A DNA stretch of 64,000 nt. Origin: Mycobacterium cookii. Its GTDB lineage: Bacteria > Actinomycetota > Actinomycetes > Mycobacteriales > Mycobacteriaceae. Numbering within the stretch: position 1 is the first letter of the stretch; each line of letters starts with the position of its first letter. Location: the NCBI RefSeq assembly GCF_010727945.1, contig NZ_AP022569.1, positions 3,720,001-3,784,000 on the forward strand. Direction: 5' to 3'. The notes below the pieces were generated by a model. That model did not search any database, was not told the DNA's origin, and worked only from the letters and a program-made list of their open reading frames with translations. Below, in pieces: positions 28,152 to 37,772 of the stretch. A program made the translations under genes and the position numbers.

Positions 28152-29292
28152 CGCTGTCGTCCTCGGGCGGTGGCGGTAAGGCTGCGGCGTCGGCGTCGGC
28201 GTTCTGCTTCCGGAACATGAAGAAGAACACCACCCAGCCGATCGCGGCCAAAAGTAACCAGCTGATCAGCCGGTAGATCAACATCGTCGATACCGCGCCG
28301 GGCAACGACATCCCGCTGGAAAGCAAACCGGGCACCAGCACCGCCTCGACCACCAACAGGCCGCCGGGCATCAGCGGGATCGTGCCGGCCGCGCGGGCGG
28401 CCGCGCAGGCGACGGTCAAACCACCCAGCGAGGCGTGCGCGCCTGCCGCGTAGGCGGCGAAGCCCAGACATGCGACGTCGGCGAACCGGTTGACCAGTGA
28501 CCAACTGAAAGCGGCCGCCATGTCGCGCCGGCTGAGGCTGACCGACTCGAGTTGGCAGAGCATCTCGCGCCACTTGGCCAGGCCGGTGTCGGCGGGCCTG
28601 CCGCGAATCGAGTTGAACGACGCCAGCACCCGGCACCCGATGCCGTCGATCAGTTCGGGCCGCGAGGCCACCGCTTGGGCCAGCAGCAGTAGGGCAACGA
28701 AGCCGCCCAGGGTGAACACCAGCGAGAACGGGTTGTTCTTCGCGCCGAGGAAGAACGCCCCGCCCAGCCCGAGCAGAGCCAGCCCGACGGCCTGCAGCAC
28801 ACCCGACATCACCAGCTGCCATGACGCCACCAGCGTCGACGCACCCCAAATCCGTTGCTGCCGAAGCAAGAACGTCGCCGCCAGCACCGGACCGCCGGGC
28901 AGCGTGGTGCTCAGGGAGTTGGCCGCGTAGTAGGCCGCCTCGGAACGCCATTCCCTGACCCGCACGCCTGCCGACGTCAGCAGCGTCCGTTGCACCTCGG
29001 CGAAGCTGTGCATCAACAGCACGGCCGCCAGGGTGGAGGCCAGCAACCACCACCATTTCGCGGTGTAGAGACTTCGGGCGGCCTTGGCCAATTGATCCCA
29101 GGCCAACGCCACCTCGACCGCCAGCACGATCGAGACAACGGTCAGAGCGACCCAACGCAGCCACCAATAACGACCGCGGGCCCGCTCGTCCTGCTGCCCG
29201 TCGACACGCCTGGCCGCTGCGTCGTGCGACACGCGTTCAGCGTAACCGCGCAGGTCGCGCCAGGATCGTTGCGCGACGCTGGTGTTCGGCAT
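28144..29292 (-). CDS. Flippase-like membrane protein, UPF0104/LPG-synthase TM family (Rv0204c-like)
   Basis: 382 residues with about eight predicted helices. The lysylphosphatidylglycerol-synthase transmembrane pattern is seen in the [25 protein letters not shown] region (about 90-115) and in [19 protein letters not shown] (about 305-325). The tail is acidic and Pro-rich. Related proteins act as lipid flippases or glycosyl-carrier transporters; the substrate is unknown. It is divergent from the AI-2E gene, with 38 bases between their starts. Confidence 0.85.
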   Translation of the reverse strand: MPNTSVAQRSWRDLRGYAERVSHDAAARRVDGQQDERARGRYWWLRWVALTVVSIVLAVEVALAWDQLAKAARSLYTAKWWWLLASTLAAVLLMHSFAEVQRTLLTSAGVRVREWRSEAAYYAANSLSTTLPGGPVLAATFLLRQQRIWGASTLVASWQLVMSGVLQAVGLALLGLGGAFFLGAKNNPFSLVFTLGGFVALLLLAQAVASRPELIDGIGCRVLASFNSIRGRPADTGLAKWREMLCQLESVSLSRRDMAAAFSWSLVNRFADVACLGFAAYAAGAHASLGGLTVACAAARAAGTIPLMPGGLLVVEAVLVPGLLSSGMSLPGAVSTMLIYRLISWLLLAAIGWVVFFFMFRKQNADADAAALPPPPEDDSAT

Positions 29293-29330
29293 GGGTTTTG
29301 ACCGGACCTCCGGCGGCTAGTCTTGGCGGT

Positions 29331-30482
29331 ATGCCGGACAAGGCCGCAAACGACTCCGCAGAGTCGGTGGAACCGATCGTGCGCAAGGCCGCAGCCTGGT
29401 CTTGGCGGTTGCTGGTCATCCTGGCGGCGCTGGTCGCACTGCTGTGGGTGATCGCGAAACTCGAAATCATCGTCGTCCCACTGCTTCTCGCGTTGATGGT
29501 GAGCGCGCTGCTGGTCCCCGTCGTGGACTGGCTGGACCGCCGCGGCGCGCCGCGCGGCGGCGGTGTCGCGCTGGTGATCCTGGGCGGTTTTGCGATCCTG
29601 GGCGGCATCCTGACCTTCGTCATCAGCCAATTCGTGATCGGGGTTCCCGACCTGGTCAATCAGGTCACCCGCAGCATCGACACCACCAAGAAGTGGTTGA
29701 TCGACGGGCCGTTGCACCTGAGCCGCCAGCAGATCGACCACGCCGGCAACGCGGCGGTCCAGGCACTGCAGAACAACCAGGAGAAGCTGACCAGCGGCGC
29801 CCTGGCGACCGCGACCACCATCACCGAGATCATCACCGCGGCACTGCTGATGTTCTTCACGCTGATCTTTTTCCTGTACGGCGGCCGCAACATCTGGGAG
29901 TACGTCACCAAGATCGTTCCCGCCGACGCGCGGGAGCGGGTGCGGGCCGCCGGCCGCGCCGGATACGGCTCGCTGATCGGCTACGTGCGGGCCACATTCC
30001 TGGTCGCACTCGTCGATGCCGCCGGCGTTGGCACCGGTTTGGCGATCATGGCGGTGCCGCTGGCGCTACCGCTGGCGTCGCTGGTGTTCCTCGGTGCCTT
30101 CATACCGCTAGTCGGTGCCGTGATCAGCGGCTTCCTGGCGGTGATCGTGGCGCTGCTGGCAAAGGGATTCGTGTACGCACTCATTACGCTCGGTGTGCTC
30201 ATCGGGGTGAATCAGCTCGAGGCCCACATCCTGCAGCCGTTGGTGATGGGCCGGGCGGTGTCGATCCATCCGCTCGCGATCGTCGTCGCGATCTCGACCG
30301 GCAGCGTGCTGGCCGGGATCGTGGGCGCGTTGCTGTCGGTGCCGACCGTGGCGTTCTTCAACAACGCGTTCAAGGTGCTGCTCGCGAAGGATCCCGAGGC
30401 CGCAGTCGAGGAGACCGAAGAAGACGGCGACGCGTCGATCATGCAAGTCGAACCGGATGAGCTGAAAGCCGCCAGGTCCTAA
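29331..30482 (+). CDS. AI-2E family transporter (Rv0205-like)
   Basis: 383 residues from the ATG at 29331; a TTG at 29298 is a less likely start. Seven or eight helices: about 22-42, 45-65, 75-95, 160-185, 220-245, 250-285 and 310-345. The helix pair [21 protein letters not shown] is the AI-2E/PerM signature. Members include permeases and Na+/H+ antiporters. No quorum-sensing function is implied here. The C-terminus is acidic. The stop lies 12 bases from the convergent mmpL3 stop. Confidence 0.9.
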   Translation: MPDKAANDSAESVEPIVRKAAAWSWRLLVILAALVALLWVIAKLEIIVVPLLLALMVSALLVPVVDWLDRRGAPRGGGVALVILGGFAILGGILTFVISQFVIGVPDLVNQVTRSIDTTKKWLIDGPLHLSRQQIDHAGNAAVQALQNNQEKLTSGALATATTITEIITAALLMFFTLIFFLYGGRNIWEYVTKIVPADARERVRAAGRAGYGSLIGYVRATFLVALVDAAGVGTGLAIMAVPLALPLASLVFLGAFIPLVGAVISGFLAVIVALLAKGFVYALITLGVLIGVNQLEAHILQPLVMGRAVSIHPLAIVVAISTGSVLAGIVGALLSVPTVAFFNNAFKVLLAKDPEAAVEETEEDGDASIMQVEPDELKAARS

Positions 30483-30494
30483 CGAACTCGGCCG

Positions 30495-33434
30495 CTACAT
30501 CCGCCCTTCGCGGCGTAGCAGGTCGGCCGCGCTGAGCCCGCCGCCGCGGCGACGCGGTGGGTTCTCGCCCCGAGCGTTGAGTTTTTCGGTGGCCGTGTCG
30601 GAGTCCTTGTCATCCTGCGGAGCTGTGGGTATCGCGGTGGTGGCATCCTCCGGTCCGGCGGGCTGCTGTGCCGACGGCTGTTCCCGCGGAATCTGCATGG
30701 CCCGGGTCTGATCGGCGGACGGCTGAGCCGGCGTCGGACGGTCGCCTGACCCGGGGCCGCGCAGGTCGCTGAGCCACGACTCGATTTCGCGGTCGTCGCG
30801 TGGCGCAGGTCCGGCCGGCGTCGGTGGCCGTTCGTGGCTGGGCACGGGTGCCGCCGCAGCGCTCGGCTGAGCCGAAAAGCGGGTCGTCGGTGCCTCTTTC
30901 GCATCCCCGCGACCGGCGGCCGGCATTTTGGTAGTGCCGGCGGCCGACGGAGTCTCCTGGGCGGGCGGCCGGAACTCCGGCCGCGGCGCCGGCCCGGCCG
31001 GCCTGCTGGGCCGTGGCGATTGGCCGTCCGCGCCCGGGTGGGTGGGGTCGTGCGGCGGACGCGGTTTCGCGGCGGTGCTGGCGGCGGTCTGCGCGGCGAC
31101 CGCCGGACGCTCGGGCCCGGTCCGCGGGACCGGCCGCTTGCGCTCGTCGGGCAGGTGAATCTCGCCGAGCCCCAACCGGTTCTGCAGACGCTTCATCCAC
31201 ATCGGCGCCCACCAGCAGTCGTCGCCGAGCAACTTCATCACCGAGGGGACCAGGAACATCCGGACCACGGTGGCGTCCAGCAACAGCGCCGCCATCAGGC
31301 CGAACGCCAGATACTTCATCATCACCAGGTCGGAGAACACGAACGAACCGGCCACCACCGCGAGCACCAGTGCGGCGGCGGTGATCAGCCGACCCGTCGT
31401 CGCCGTACCGATCCGGATCGCCTCGGCGGTGGACATGCCGCGTGCGCGGGCCTCCACCATCCGCGACACCAGGAAAACCTCGTAGTCGGTGGCCAGGCCG
31501 AAACCGACCGCGATCACCAACGCGATCAGGACGACCATCAGCGGTGTCGGTGTGAAATTCAGCAGCGACGCCAGGTGCCCGTCGACGAAGATCCAGGTCA
31601 GGATCCCCAGCGTGGAACCCAGGGTCAGGGCACTCATCACCGCGGCCTTGATCGGCAGCACCACGGACCCGAACGCCAGGAACATCAACAGCATCGTCGT
31701 GCTGAGCAGCACCACCAGCATCAGCGGAGCCTTGTCGAACAGGCTGTGGATGCTGTCTTGCTCGAGCGCCGGGACGCCGCCGACCAGCACGGTCAATCCC
31801 TTGGGCGGTGTGATCGATCGCAGCTCAGTGAGCTTCTTGGCCGCGTCGCTGGCGTGCGAGAGGCCATTCTGGATCACCCGAACCGAGTCGTCCTTGGGTT
31901 TGGTGGTCCCGTTGGGTCCCGCGACGCACGGGTTGCCCTCGATCGCGGGGCAGGCCCGCTCCTGCCAGGTCTTGTCGGTGAACCCGGTGATCGAGGCGGC
32001 GTCGCTGCGGATCTCGGCGATCTGCTGGTCGGTGACCTTGCTGCCGTTGTTGCTCTTGATGACCAGCGTCAACTGGTTCGTGCGGTAGCCGGGAAAGAGC
32101 TTGTCGAAGTTCTCCTGCGCCAACCGGACGGAGTTGTTCGGCGGCAGATACTTCTCGCTCATACCGCCGAAGGACAGGTTGTGCAGCGGGATGACCAGCG
32201 CGATCATCCCGATGACGATGGGAATTGCGAAGACCAGCGGCCGCCTCATCACGACGTTGACCAGCTTGCCCCAGAATCCGGCCTCGACCTCTTCGCGGGT
32301 CTTGGTCTTCTGCAGCCGGTCGGCCAGCCAATTCAGGTAGACGCGCGACGGCGTCCAGTTGGCCAGGAAGGGGATGCGGAACAAGGTGCGCACACCCAGC
32401 GCGTCGACGTTGCGACCCAGCACGGCCAGGCAGGCCGGCAGCAGCGTGATCGACAGCACCGCGGCCAGCGACACCGAGATGATCACCGCGTAGGTCAGCG
32501 ACTTCACGAAGCCCTGCGGCAACAGGAAGAGGCTGGCCGCAGACACGGCGATCAGGACTGCGGAGAACACCACCGTGCGACCGGCCGTCATCACCGTGCG
32601 CCGTACCGCGGCCTCGGTGTCGTACCCCTCGGCGATCTCCTCACGGAAACGACTGACGACGAACAGCCCGTAGTCGATCGCGATGCCGAACCCCATCATG
32701 GACACAACTGGTTGGGCGAAGAAGTGCATGGGCCCGAACATCGTGAGGAACCGCAGCACGCCCAACGAGCCGGCGATGCTCAAGCCACCCACCATGACCG
32801 GCAGGGCCGCCGCGACCACGCCGCCGAAGACCAGGAACAGCACCACCGCCACCAGCGGCAGCGCCAGCACTTCCATGCGTTTCTGGTCGGTCGCGATGGT
32901 CCCGGTCAGCGCGCTGGCGATCGGCTCCAGGCCGGCGAGCTGAACCTTGCCGCCGTTCAGCTTCTGCAGGTCCGGCTCGATCGTCTTGTAGTTCGTCAGG
33001 ATCGTGTCGTCGTCGTTGCCCTTCAGCGGGATGCTGACGAACGTGTGCTTGCCGTCATCGCTGGCCATCCCCTTGATGACCGGATCGGTGCTGGTCGGCG
33101 CGGCCAGCCAGCCCGCCCAGCCGACGACCTGGTCGGAGTGGTTCTTCTTGAATGCGTTGAGCTCGTCGACCATCTGGTGCTGCCACGCCGGGTCGCTGAG
33201 ACTTTTCGGCGCGGTAAAGGTGGCGACGATGTGGCTGGTGCGATCGCGGCCGTAGGTGTCGTCGCCGAGCACCGATGCCTTGACGGACTGGCTGCCGTCG
33301 TCGTAGAAACCGCTCTGCGTGACGTGTTTGCCGAGGCTTATCCCGAAGATGCCGCCGAACAGGGACAGCCCCACCGTGATTGCGATCACGATGTACCTGA
33401 AGCGATATACAGTTCGACCCCACCAGGCGAACAC
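30495..33434 (-). CDS. mmpL3: Trehalose monomycolate transporter MmpL3
   Basis: 979 residues, 12 helices. The proton-relay pairs are Asp254-Tyr255 (GFGIAIDYGLF) and Asp650-Tyr651 (GFGLATDYEVF). Two periplasmic porter domains lie at about 35-185 and 415-555. After helix 12 (about 745) comes a long Pro/Ala/Arg-rich cytoplasmic tail. MmpL3 is the essential flippase for trehalose monomycolate and the target of SQ109-type inhibitors. The NYN and trmB genes lie upstream on the same strand, the order of Rv0206c-Rv0208c. Confidence 0.97.
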   Translation of the reverse strand: MFAWWGRTVYRFRYIVIAITVGLSLFGGIFGISLGKHVTQSGFYDDGSQSVKASVLGDDTYGRDRTSHIVATFTAPKSLSDPAWQHQMVDELNAFKKNHSDQVVGWAGWLAAPTSTDPVIKGMASDDGKHTFVSIPLKGNDDDTILTNYKTIEPDLQKLNGGKVQLAGLEPIASALTGTIATDQKRMEVLALPLVAVVLFLVFGGVVAAALPVMVGGLSIAGSLGVLRFLTMFGPMHFFAQPVVSMMGFGIAIDYGLFVVSRFREEIAEGYDTEAAVRRTVMTAGRTVVFSAVLIAVSAASLFLLPQGFVKSLTYAVIISVSLAAVLSITLLPACLAVLGRNVDALGVRTLFRIPFLANWTPSRVYLNWLADRLQKTKTREEVEAGFWGKLVNVVMRRPLVFAIPIVIGMIALVIPLHNLSFGGMSEKYLPPNNSVRLAQENFDKLFPGYRTNQLTLVIKSNNGSKVTDQQIAEIRSDAASITGFTDKTWQERACPAIEGNPCVAGPNGTTKPKDDSVRVIQNGLSHASDAAKKLTELRSITPPKGLTVLVGGVPALEQDSIHSLFDKAPLMLVVLLSTTMLLMFLAFGSVVLPIKAAVMSALTLGSTLGILTWIFVDGHLASLLNFTPTPLMVVLIALVIAVGFGLATDYEVFLVSRMVEARARGMSTAEAIRIGTATTGRLITAAALVLAVVAGSFVFSDLVMMKYLAFGLMAALLLDATVVRMFLVPSVMKLLGDDCWWAPMWMKRLQNRLGLGEIHLPDERKRPVPRTGPERPAVAAQTAASTAAKPRPPHDPTHPGADGQSPRPSRPAGPAPRPEFRPPAQETPSAAGTTKMPAAGRGDAKEAPTTRFSAQPSAAAAPVPSHERPPTPAGPAPRDDREIESWLSDLRGPGSGDRPTPAQPSADQTRAMQIPREQPSAQQPAGPEDATTAIPTAPQDDKDSDTATEKLNARGENPPRRRGGGLSAADLLRREGRM

Positions 33435-33474
33435 GTAAGCTCCTTACTGGATCTGCGAGGACCCGCGCATAGTT

Positions 33475-34173
33475 TTAAGTTGTCGCCACACGCGAGGTCA
33501 GCAACGAAGATAGCGGCCGGAACGGTTGTAGCCACGCCCCCTTCTCAGGCAGCGAATCGAGGCCGATTCGCGGCAATGGCTCCCGGAACACACCTGCGAT
33601 GTCTTCCAGGTCGACAAACTCCAAGGTATCCGACGCTAGTGCCCAACTCGCATGTTCGCGAAATCCAAGCACCTGGACGGGTACCCCGTCGCGGGCGATT
33701 TCCTCCAACGGCATGCGAAAAGCCTGACCGTCGGCCGACGCCACCATCAGCGCCGCCAATCCCTCCTGCGATCGCTGGGCGATGTGCTCGAGCATGTCGC
33801 TGTCGACATCGCTGTCCTCATCGAGCTTCGGCTTGGCGAACACCGCGAAACCCACGTTGCGCAATGCATCGACCCACGGGCGCACCACATCGGCGCTGCC
33901 CGAGGCGATATTGGTGAACACCGTGGCCTCGGGCTCGGCCAAAACGCCGTCCAGGTTGGCTGCGACCTCGGCGGTGCGGGCCAGCAACCAGCGGCCGAGC
34001 GCATCGAAGCGGGGGCGTTCCAGGGCCGTCGGCCGACGGCCGAGGATCGATCCAAGGCCCATGTCCAGGTTGGGTGCGTCCCAGACCAGCAGGACGCGTC
34101 GGATGGCGGGCGCCGAGTCGGGTAACGGGCTCCCGGACAACGGCCCGGCCAGCGTCTGGTCAGTCAGGCTCAT
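33475..34173 (-). CDS. NYN-domain protein (Rv0207c-like)
   Basis: 232 residues. The PIN-like NYN fold is indicated by VLLVWDAPNLDMGLG (about 27-41, first acidic residue), DEDSDVDSDMLEHI (about 118-131) and ALMVASADGQAFRMPLEEIARDG (about 140-162). These acidic positions would bind Mg2+ in an RNA-cleaving NYN enzyme. Activity is not proven. It is translationally coupled (ATGA) to trmB and lies 40 bases before mmpL3, so a role in RNA processing linked to the cell-envelope operon, or a structural role with MmpL3, is possible. Confidence 0.82.
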   Translation of the reverse strand: MSLTDQTLAGPLSGSPLPDSAPAIRRVLLVWDAPNLDMGLGSILGRRPTALERPRFDALGRWLLARTAEVAANLDGVLAEPEATVFTNIASGSADVVRPWVDALRNVGFAVFAKPKLDEDSDVDSDMLEHIAQRSQEGLAALMVASADGQAFRMPLEEIARDGVPVQVLGFREHASWALASDTLEFVDLEDIAGVFREPLPRIGLDSLPEKGAWLQPFRPLSSLLTSRVATT

Positions 34174-34961
34174 GGTTGACGTCTCTCCCAGAGCAATTCG
34201 GTGACGGCGCTGCCGGCATCCTGCGCCTTGTTCTCGTACTTGGTGGTCGGGCGCACGACGGAGATCGGCGGTTGCGTGTTGGAATCCAGCCGGGACAGTC
34301 GCGGGTCGGCGTCGCCGACCTCGGCGATCTGCTCGGCGTAGCCGGGGTGATCGGTGGCGGCGTGCAGGATCCCGCCGGGACGCAGCCGGTCGGCGATCAG
34401 CGCGACCGTTTCGGGCTGCAGCAGCCGGCGCTTGTGGTGGCGGGCCTTGGGCCAGGGGTCGGGGAAGAACACCCGAACCCCGCTCAGCGAGCCGGGCTCG
34501 AGCAGCTGTTCCAGCACGTCAATGGCGTCCCCGCGGATCAACCGGATGTTGGTGACGCCTTCGCGGTCGATCGCCGACAGCAGCTGCGCCAGCCCGCGTC
34601 GGTAGACCTCGACGGCGATGACGTCGACGTCCGGCTCCGACTGCGCCATTGCGATCGTCGAAGTTCCTGTGCCGCAACCGATTTCGAGAACAAGTGGCGC
34701 ACTGCGCCCGAACCAGGCCTCGGTGTCCAGCGGTTCGGCGGAGAGTTCGGATTCGCCGGGTGGCCTCGCGACGTAGCCGAGCTCGGGCCACAGCCGCTCC
34801 CAGGTCCGCTGCTGGGCGTGTGACAACTGAGAGCGCCGCGACCGGAAGCTGGTGTTGCGGCGGTAACCGGACAGACGCGTCGCGGGCAGGGCCGGGGAAG
34901 GCGTGGGCGGTGAGGCCGCGTCCGCCGAGGGCTGCGCGCGCATCCGTTCATCGTCGCCCAT
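34170..34961 (-). CDS. trmB: tRNA (guanine-N7)-methyltransferase TrmB
   Basis: 263 residues from the ATG at 34961, equal to the length I recall for Rv0208c; an upstream frame to 35060 is open but not TrmB-like. The SAM motif LVLEIGCGTGTSTIAMA (about 91-107), then AVEVYRRGL, the acidic IRGDAIDVLEQ, and the TrmB signature FFPDPWPKARHHKRRL (about 163-178) are complete. It makes m7G46 in tRNA variable loops. It is the first gene of the trmB-NYN-mmpL3 unit. Confidence 0.95.
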   Translation of the reverse strand: MGDDERMRAQPSADAASPPTPSPALPATRLSGYRRNTSFRSRRSQLSHAQQRTWERLWPELGYVARPPGESELSAEPLDTEAWFGRSAPLVLEIGCGTGTSTIAMAQSEPDVDVIAVEVYRRGLAQLLSAIDREGVTNIRLIRGDAIDVLEQLLEPGSLSGVRVFFPDPWPKARHHKRRLLQPETVALIADRLRPGGILHAATDHPGYAEQIAEVGDADPRLSRLDSNTQPPISVVRPTTKYENKAQDAGSAVTELLWERRQP

Positions 34962-35200
34962 GAACCCATGATGTCGCCGCCCGCGGGCCAGATTGATACC
35001 CAACAGTTGCCTTTGACTGGTATCAGGTGACTCGCTTCGGGCCCGCGCAGATGTCACCATTCGACCGACAAACCGGTGGTGCTAACCAATTATCGGTAGT
35101 TGCTCCGCAAGAATGAGGCGGTAGCAGCACCAACGAGGCGAACATGAGCGGATAGGGGCATCCGATTTTCGTCGATGAGCTGGAGCGGTTCGCGGTCGAC

Positions 35201-36082
35201 ATGCGCGACCCGCGCTGCGCCGCGATCGCCGAGCGGTTGGCGACCCCGCTGCGGGTAGCGGTATCCGGTCGCGCCGGCGTCGGCCGCAGCACCGTCGCAA
35301 AAGCGCTGGCGCGTGCGGGATCATTGGCCGTGACGACGGGATCGGACGCCGACCTGCATGTCTACGTGATCGCCGAGGTGGTCAAGCCTGAGGACCGTGT
35401 CGCGATCGGGGCCGTCACGCGGCCGGTGCTGACGGTTCTGACCAAGGCGGATCTGATCGCCACCACCGAAGCCGGCCGCTATCCGCAGGGGCCGACCAGC
35501 GCCGCGAGGACCCGCTGCAGGCAGCTGTCGGACCGCACCGGGCTGTCCATCGAACCGTTGGTGGGGATACTCGCGGTCGCCACGCTCGACGACGAGCTGT
35601 GGACGGGCCTACGGGCGCTGGCCGACGGACGCGTCACCGAGGTACAGGAACGGCTTGTCCAGGAGCTCGACCTGTTCGGCATCGCGCAGGCGACGGCCGC
35701 GATCCGGCTCGGCGCCACTCGCACCGAGGTCATCGCGCTGCTGCGGCGGCTGAGCTGCATCGACGACGTGGTCCACGCGATCGAGGTGCTCGGGGCGCAG
35801 GTGCGCTACCAGCGCGTGCTCGACGCCGTCGCCGACCTGGAGACGCTGGCCGTCACCGACCCGCGGGTCGGCGAATTCCTGTGCAGCGACGACACTGTGG
35901 TCGCCCGGATGATGGCCGCGGTGGACATCGTCGAGGCGCGCGGCATCCCGGTGTACCGCGGCGACACCGCGGACGCGCATCTGCGCCGCGCGATGCAGTG
36001 GCGACAGGACAAATCACTGGCGGGCTCCGATATCGTCCGGGGTTCGCTGCGGCTGTGGGCCGAGGTCGGGGGAACGGTGTGA
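35201..36082 (+). CDS. Dynamin-like GTPase-type protein, first of a pair (Rv0209-like)
   Basis: 293 residues from the ATG at 35201. There is no good ribosome site there, and the frame is open upstream to a stop at about 35155, with AGGGG near 35156 preceding an ATT codon. A non-ATG start ten or so residues earlier is possible. A P-loop reads SGRAGVGRSTVAKAL (about 22-36) with Arg in place of the Walker lysine. LTKADL (about 75-80) serves as the G4 motif. The rest is helical. It is coupled by GTGA to a second, membrane-anchored member. Rv0209 has no proven role. Membrane remodelling is inferred from the fold type and the pair arrangement only. Confidence 0.7.
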   Translation: MRDPRCAAIAERLATPLRVAVSGRAGVGRSTVAKALARAGSLAVTTGSDADLHVYVIAEVVKPEDRVAIGAVTRPVLTVLTKADLIATTEAGRYPQGPTSAARTRCRQLSDRTGLSIEPLVGILAVATLDDELWTGLRALADGRVTEVQERLVQELDLFGIAQATAAIRLGATRTEVIALLRRLSCIDDVVHAIEVLGAQVRYQRVLDAVADLETLAVTDPRVGEFLCSDDTVVARMMAAVDIVEARGIPVYRGDTADAHLRRAMQWRQDKSLAGSDIVRGSLRLWAEVGGTV

Positions 36083-37644
36083 CCGACCAGCCGGACAACG
36101 ACGCGGTCGCCGACGTGGACGCCATGGTGACGGCGATCGGGTCGCAACTCGGCGCGCCGAGCACGACCCGCGTCGACGCAGTCCTGGTGACCGGGCCGTG
36201 GCTGTCTGGGGTGACCGGCGTGGTCGCCGCGCTGACCGAACGGCTGCCCGAGCGGCGGTTCGTCGAGCCAACCGATCTGGCCGCCGGCGAGGCCCCGAGC
36301 GCGGTGGTGTTCGTCGTCTCGGCCGCGGCAGCGCTGACCGATTCCGACTGCGCGTTGCTAGACGCGGCGATGGCCGAAACGGACGCGGTGATCGGCGTGG
36401 TCTCCAAGATCGACGTGCACCACAACTGGGAGGCGGTGCTCGCGGCCAACCGTGCGGCGTTGGCGGCGCACGCGCCGCGCTACCGCGACGCGCCGTGGGT
36501 GGGCGCCGCCGCCACTCCCGAGGTCGGCGAGCCGCAGGTCGACGACCTGGTCGCCGCGGTGTCCGACGTACTCGCAAACGAGGAGCTGCCACGACGAAAC
36601 AGGTTGCGCGCGTGGGAATCCCGGCTGCAGACCGTCGCCGACCGATACGACCGGGAAGCCGATGGCGCCGGCCGGCGCGCGCGGGTGGAGGCGCTGCGTG
36701 AGGAGCGCAGCGGCGTCCTGCGGCAGCGACGGCTCGCCAAGTCCGAGCGCACGATCGCGTTACGCAGCCAGACTCAGCAGGCTCGGGTCCAGCTGTCGTA
36801 CTTCGCGCGCAACCGCTGCGCCTCGGTGCGCTCCGAGTTGCAAGAGGATGCGGCCGGCTTGACCCGGGCGAAGCTGCCGGAGTTCGCGTCCTACGCCGGC
36901 GCCCGGCTCAACGAGGTGGTCGCCGAGGTGGACGACGGCACGACCACCCATCTGGCCGACGTCGCGCACGGCCTGGGCCTGGCGATCGAGGCGCCGCCGC
37001 CGGCCCCGCTGCCCACGATCGACCCGCCCGCCCCGCAGCTGAAGTCACGCAAGCTGGAATCCCGGCTGATGATGCTGGTGGGCGCCGGCTTCGGTCTGGG
37101 CGTCGCGCTGACACTCAGTCGGCTGGTGGCCCACCTGGCCCCCGGGCTGACGGTCGCCGGAGCCGTCGCGTGCGCGGCGATCGGTCTCGGGGTCACCGTC
37201 TGGGTGGTCGGCACCCGCGGGCTGCTCCGCGACCGCGGGCTCCTGGACCGGTGGGCCGGCGAGGCGACCGGGCTGGCGCAATCGGCGGCCGAGGAGTTGG
37301 TCGCGACCCGGGTGCTGACGGCGGAGTCCGCGCTCACCGCCGCCCTGAGCGAGCAGGACGAAAGTGAGAGCACCCGCGTCGCCGAGCAGGTCAGCGCGAT
37401 CGACACCGAACTTCGTGAGCACTCCGTCGTCGGAGCCAGGGCCGCGGCGCTGCGGGGACGGGAGATGCCGACCCTGCAGGCCGCGCTGGAGGCGGTGCGC
37501 GCCGAGCTTGGTGAACCTCCGCCGCCCTCCGACGAAGGCTCCGAATCTATGGCCATAGAGTCCGAGACCTCGGCATCCGCGAACGTTGACGGCGAGCAAA
37601 TTGACGACGAATCGCCGACGAATACCGCCGATAACGTGTACTGA
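36079..37644 (+). CDS. Dynamin-like membrane protein with degenerate GTPase domain (Rv0210-like)
   Basis: 521 residues from the GTG at 36079, overlapping the previous stop. The N-terminal domain (about 10-165) keeps a G4-like VVSKIDVH and the strand AVVFVVSAAAALT, but its P-loop is reduced to TGPWLSGVTGVV with no Lys. A long helical region with charged heptads (about 175-320) precedes a hydrophobic hairpin (about 333-380, two helices). Another helical stretch (about 385-480) and an acidic tail follow. Helix-hairpin-helix after a GTPase head is the plan of bacterial dynamin-like proteins. The pair organisation recalls other two-member dynamin systems. Confidence 0.7.
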   Translation: MTDQPDNDAVADVDAMVTAIGSQLGAPSTTRVDAVLVTGPWLSGVTGVVAALTERLPERRFVEPTDLAAGEAPSAVVFVVSAAAALTDSDCALLDAAMAETDAVIGVVSKIDVHHNWEAVLAANRAALAAHAPRYRDAPWVGAAATPEVGEPQVDDLVAAVSDVLANEELPRRNRLRAWESRLQTVADRYDREADGAGRRARVEALREERSGVLRQRRLAKSERTIALRSQTQQARVQLSYFARNRCASVRSELQEDAAGLTRAKLPEFASYAGARLNEVVAEVDDGTTTHLADVAHGLGLAIEAPPPAPLPTIDPPAPQLKSRKLESRLMMLVGAGFGLGVALTLSRLVAHLAPGLTVAGAVACAAIGLGVTVWVVGTRGLLRDRGLLDRWAGEATGLAQSAAEELVATRVLTAESALTAALSEQDESESTRVAEQVSAIDTELREHSVVGARAAALRGREMPTLQAALEAVRAELGEPPPPSDEGSESMAIESETSASANVDGEQIDDESPTNTADNVY

Positions 37645-37772
37645 ATCGTTCGTGTGAGTTAGTCAATACACCCTCGACTTTTTAGGAACGTCCAGCTCGG
37701 GATAACCTGGGTTCAGGCTGCCGCGCAATACGAGCCGTGCAACACGTGCAAAATCGAGTGCAGGAGATTTTG

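Noticed and set aside
30834..33917. A 1027-codon open frame on the plus strand opposite mmpL3
   Set aside because: The product is His/Arg/Gln-rich without domains and lies antisense to an unmistakable MmpL3; long shadow frames are common in high-GC genes.
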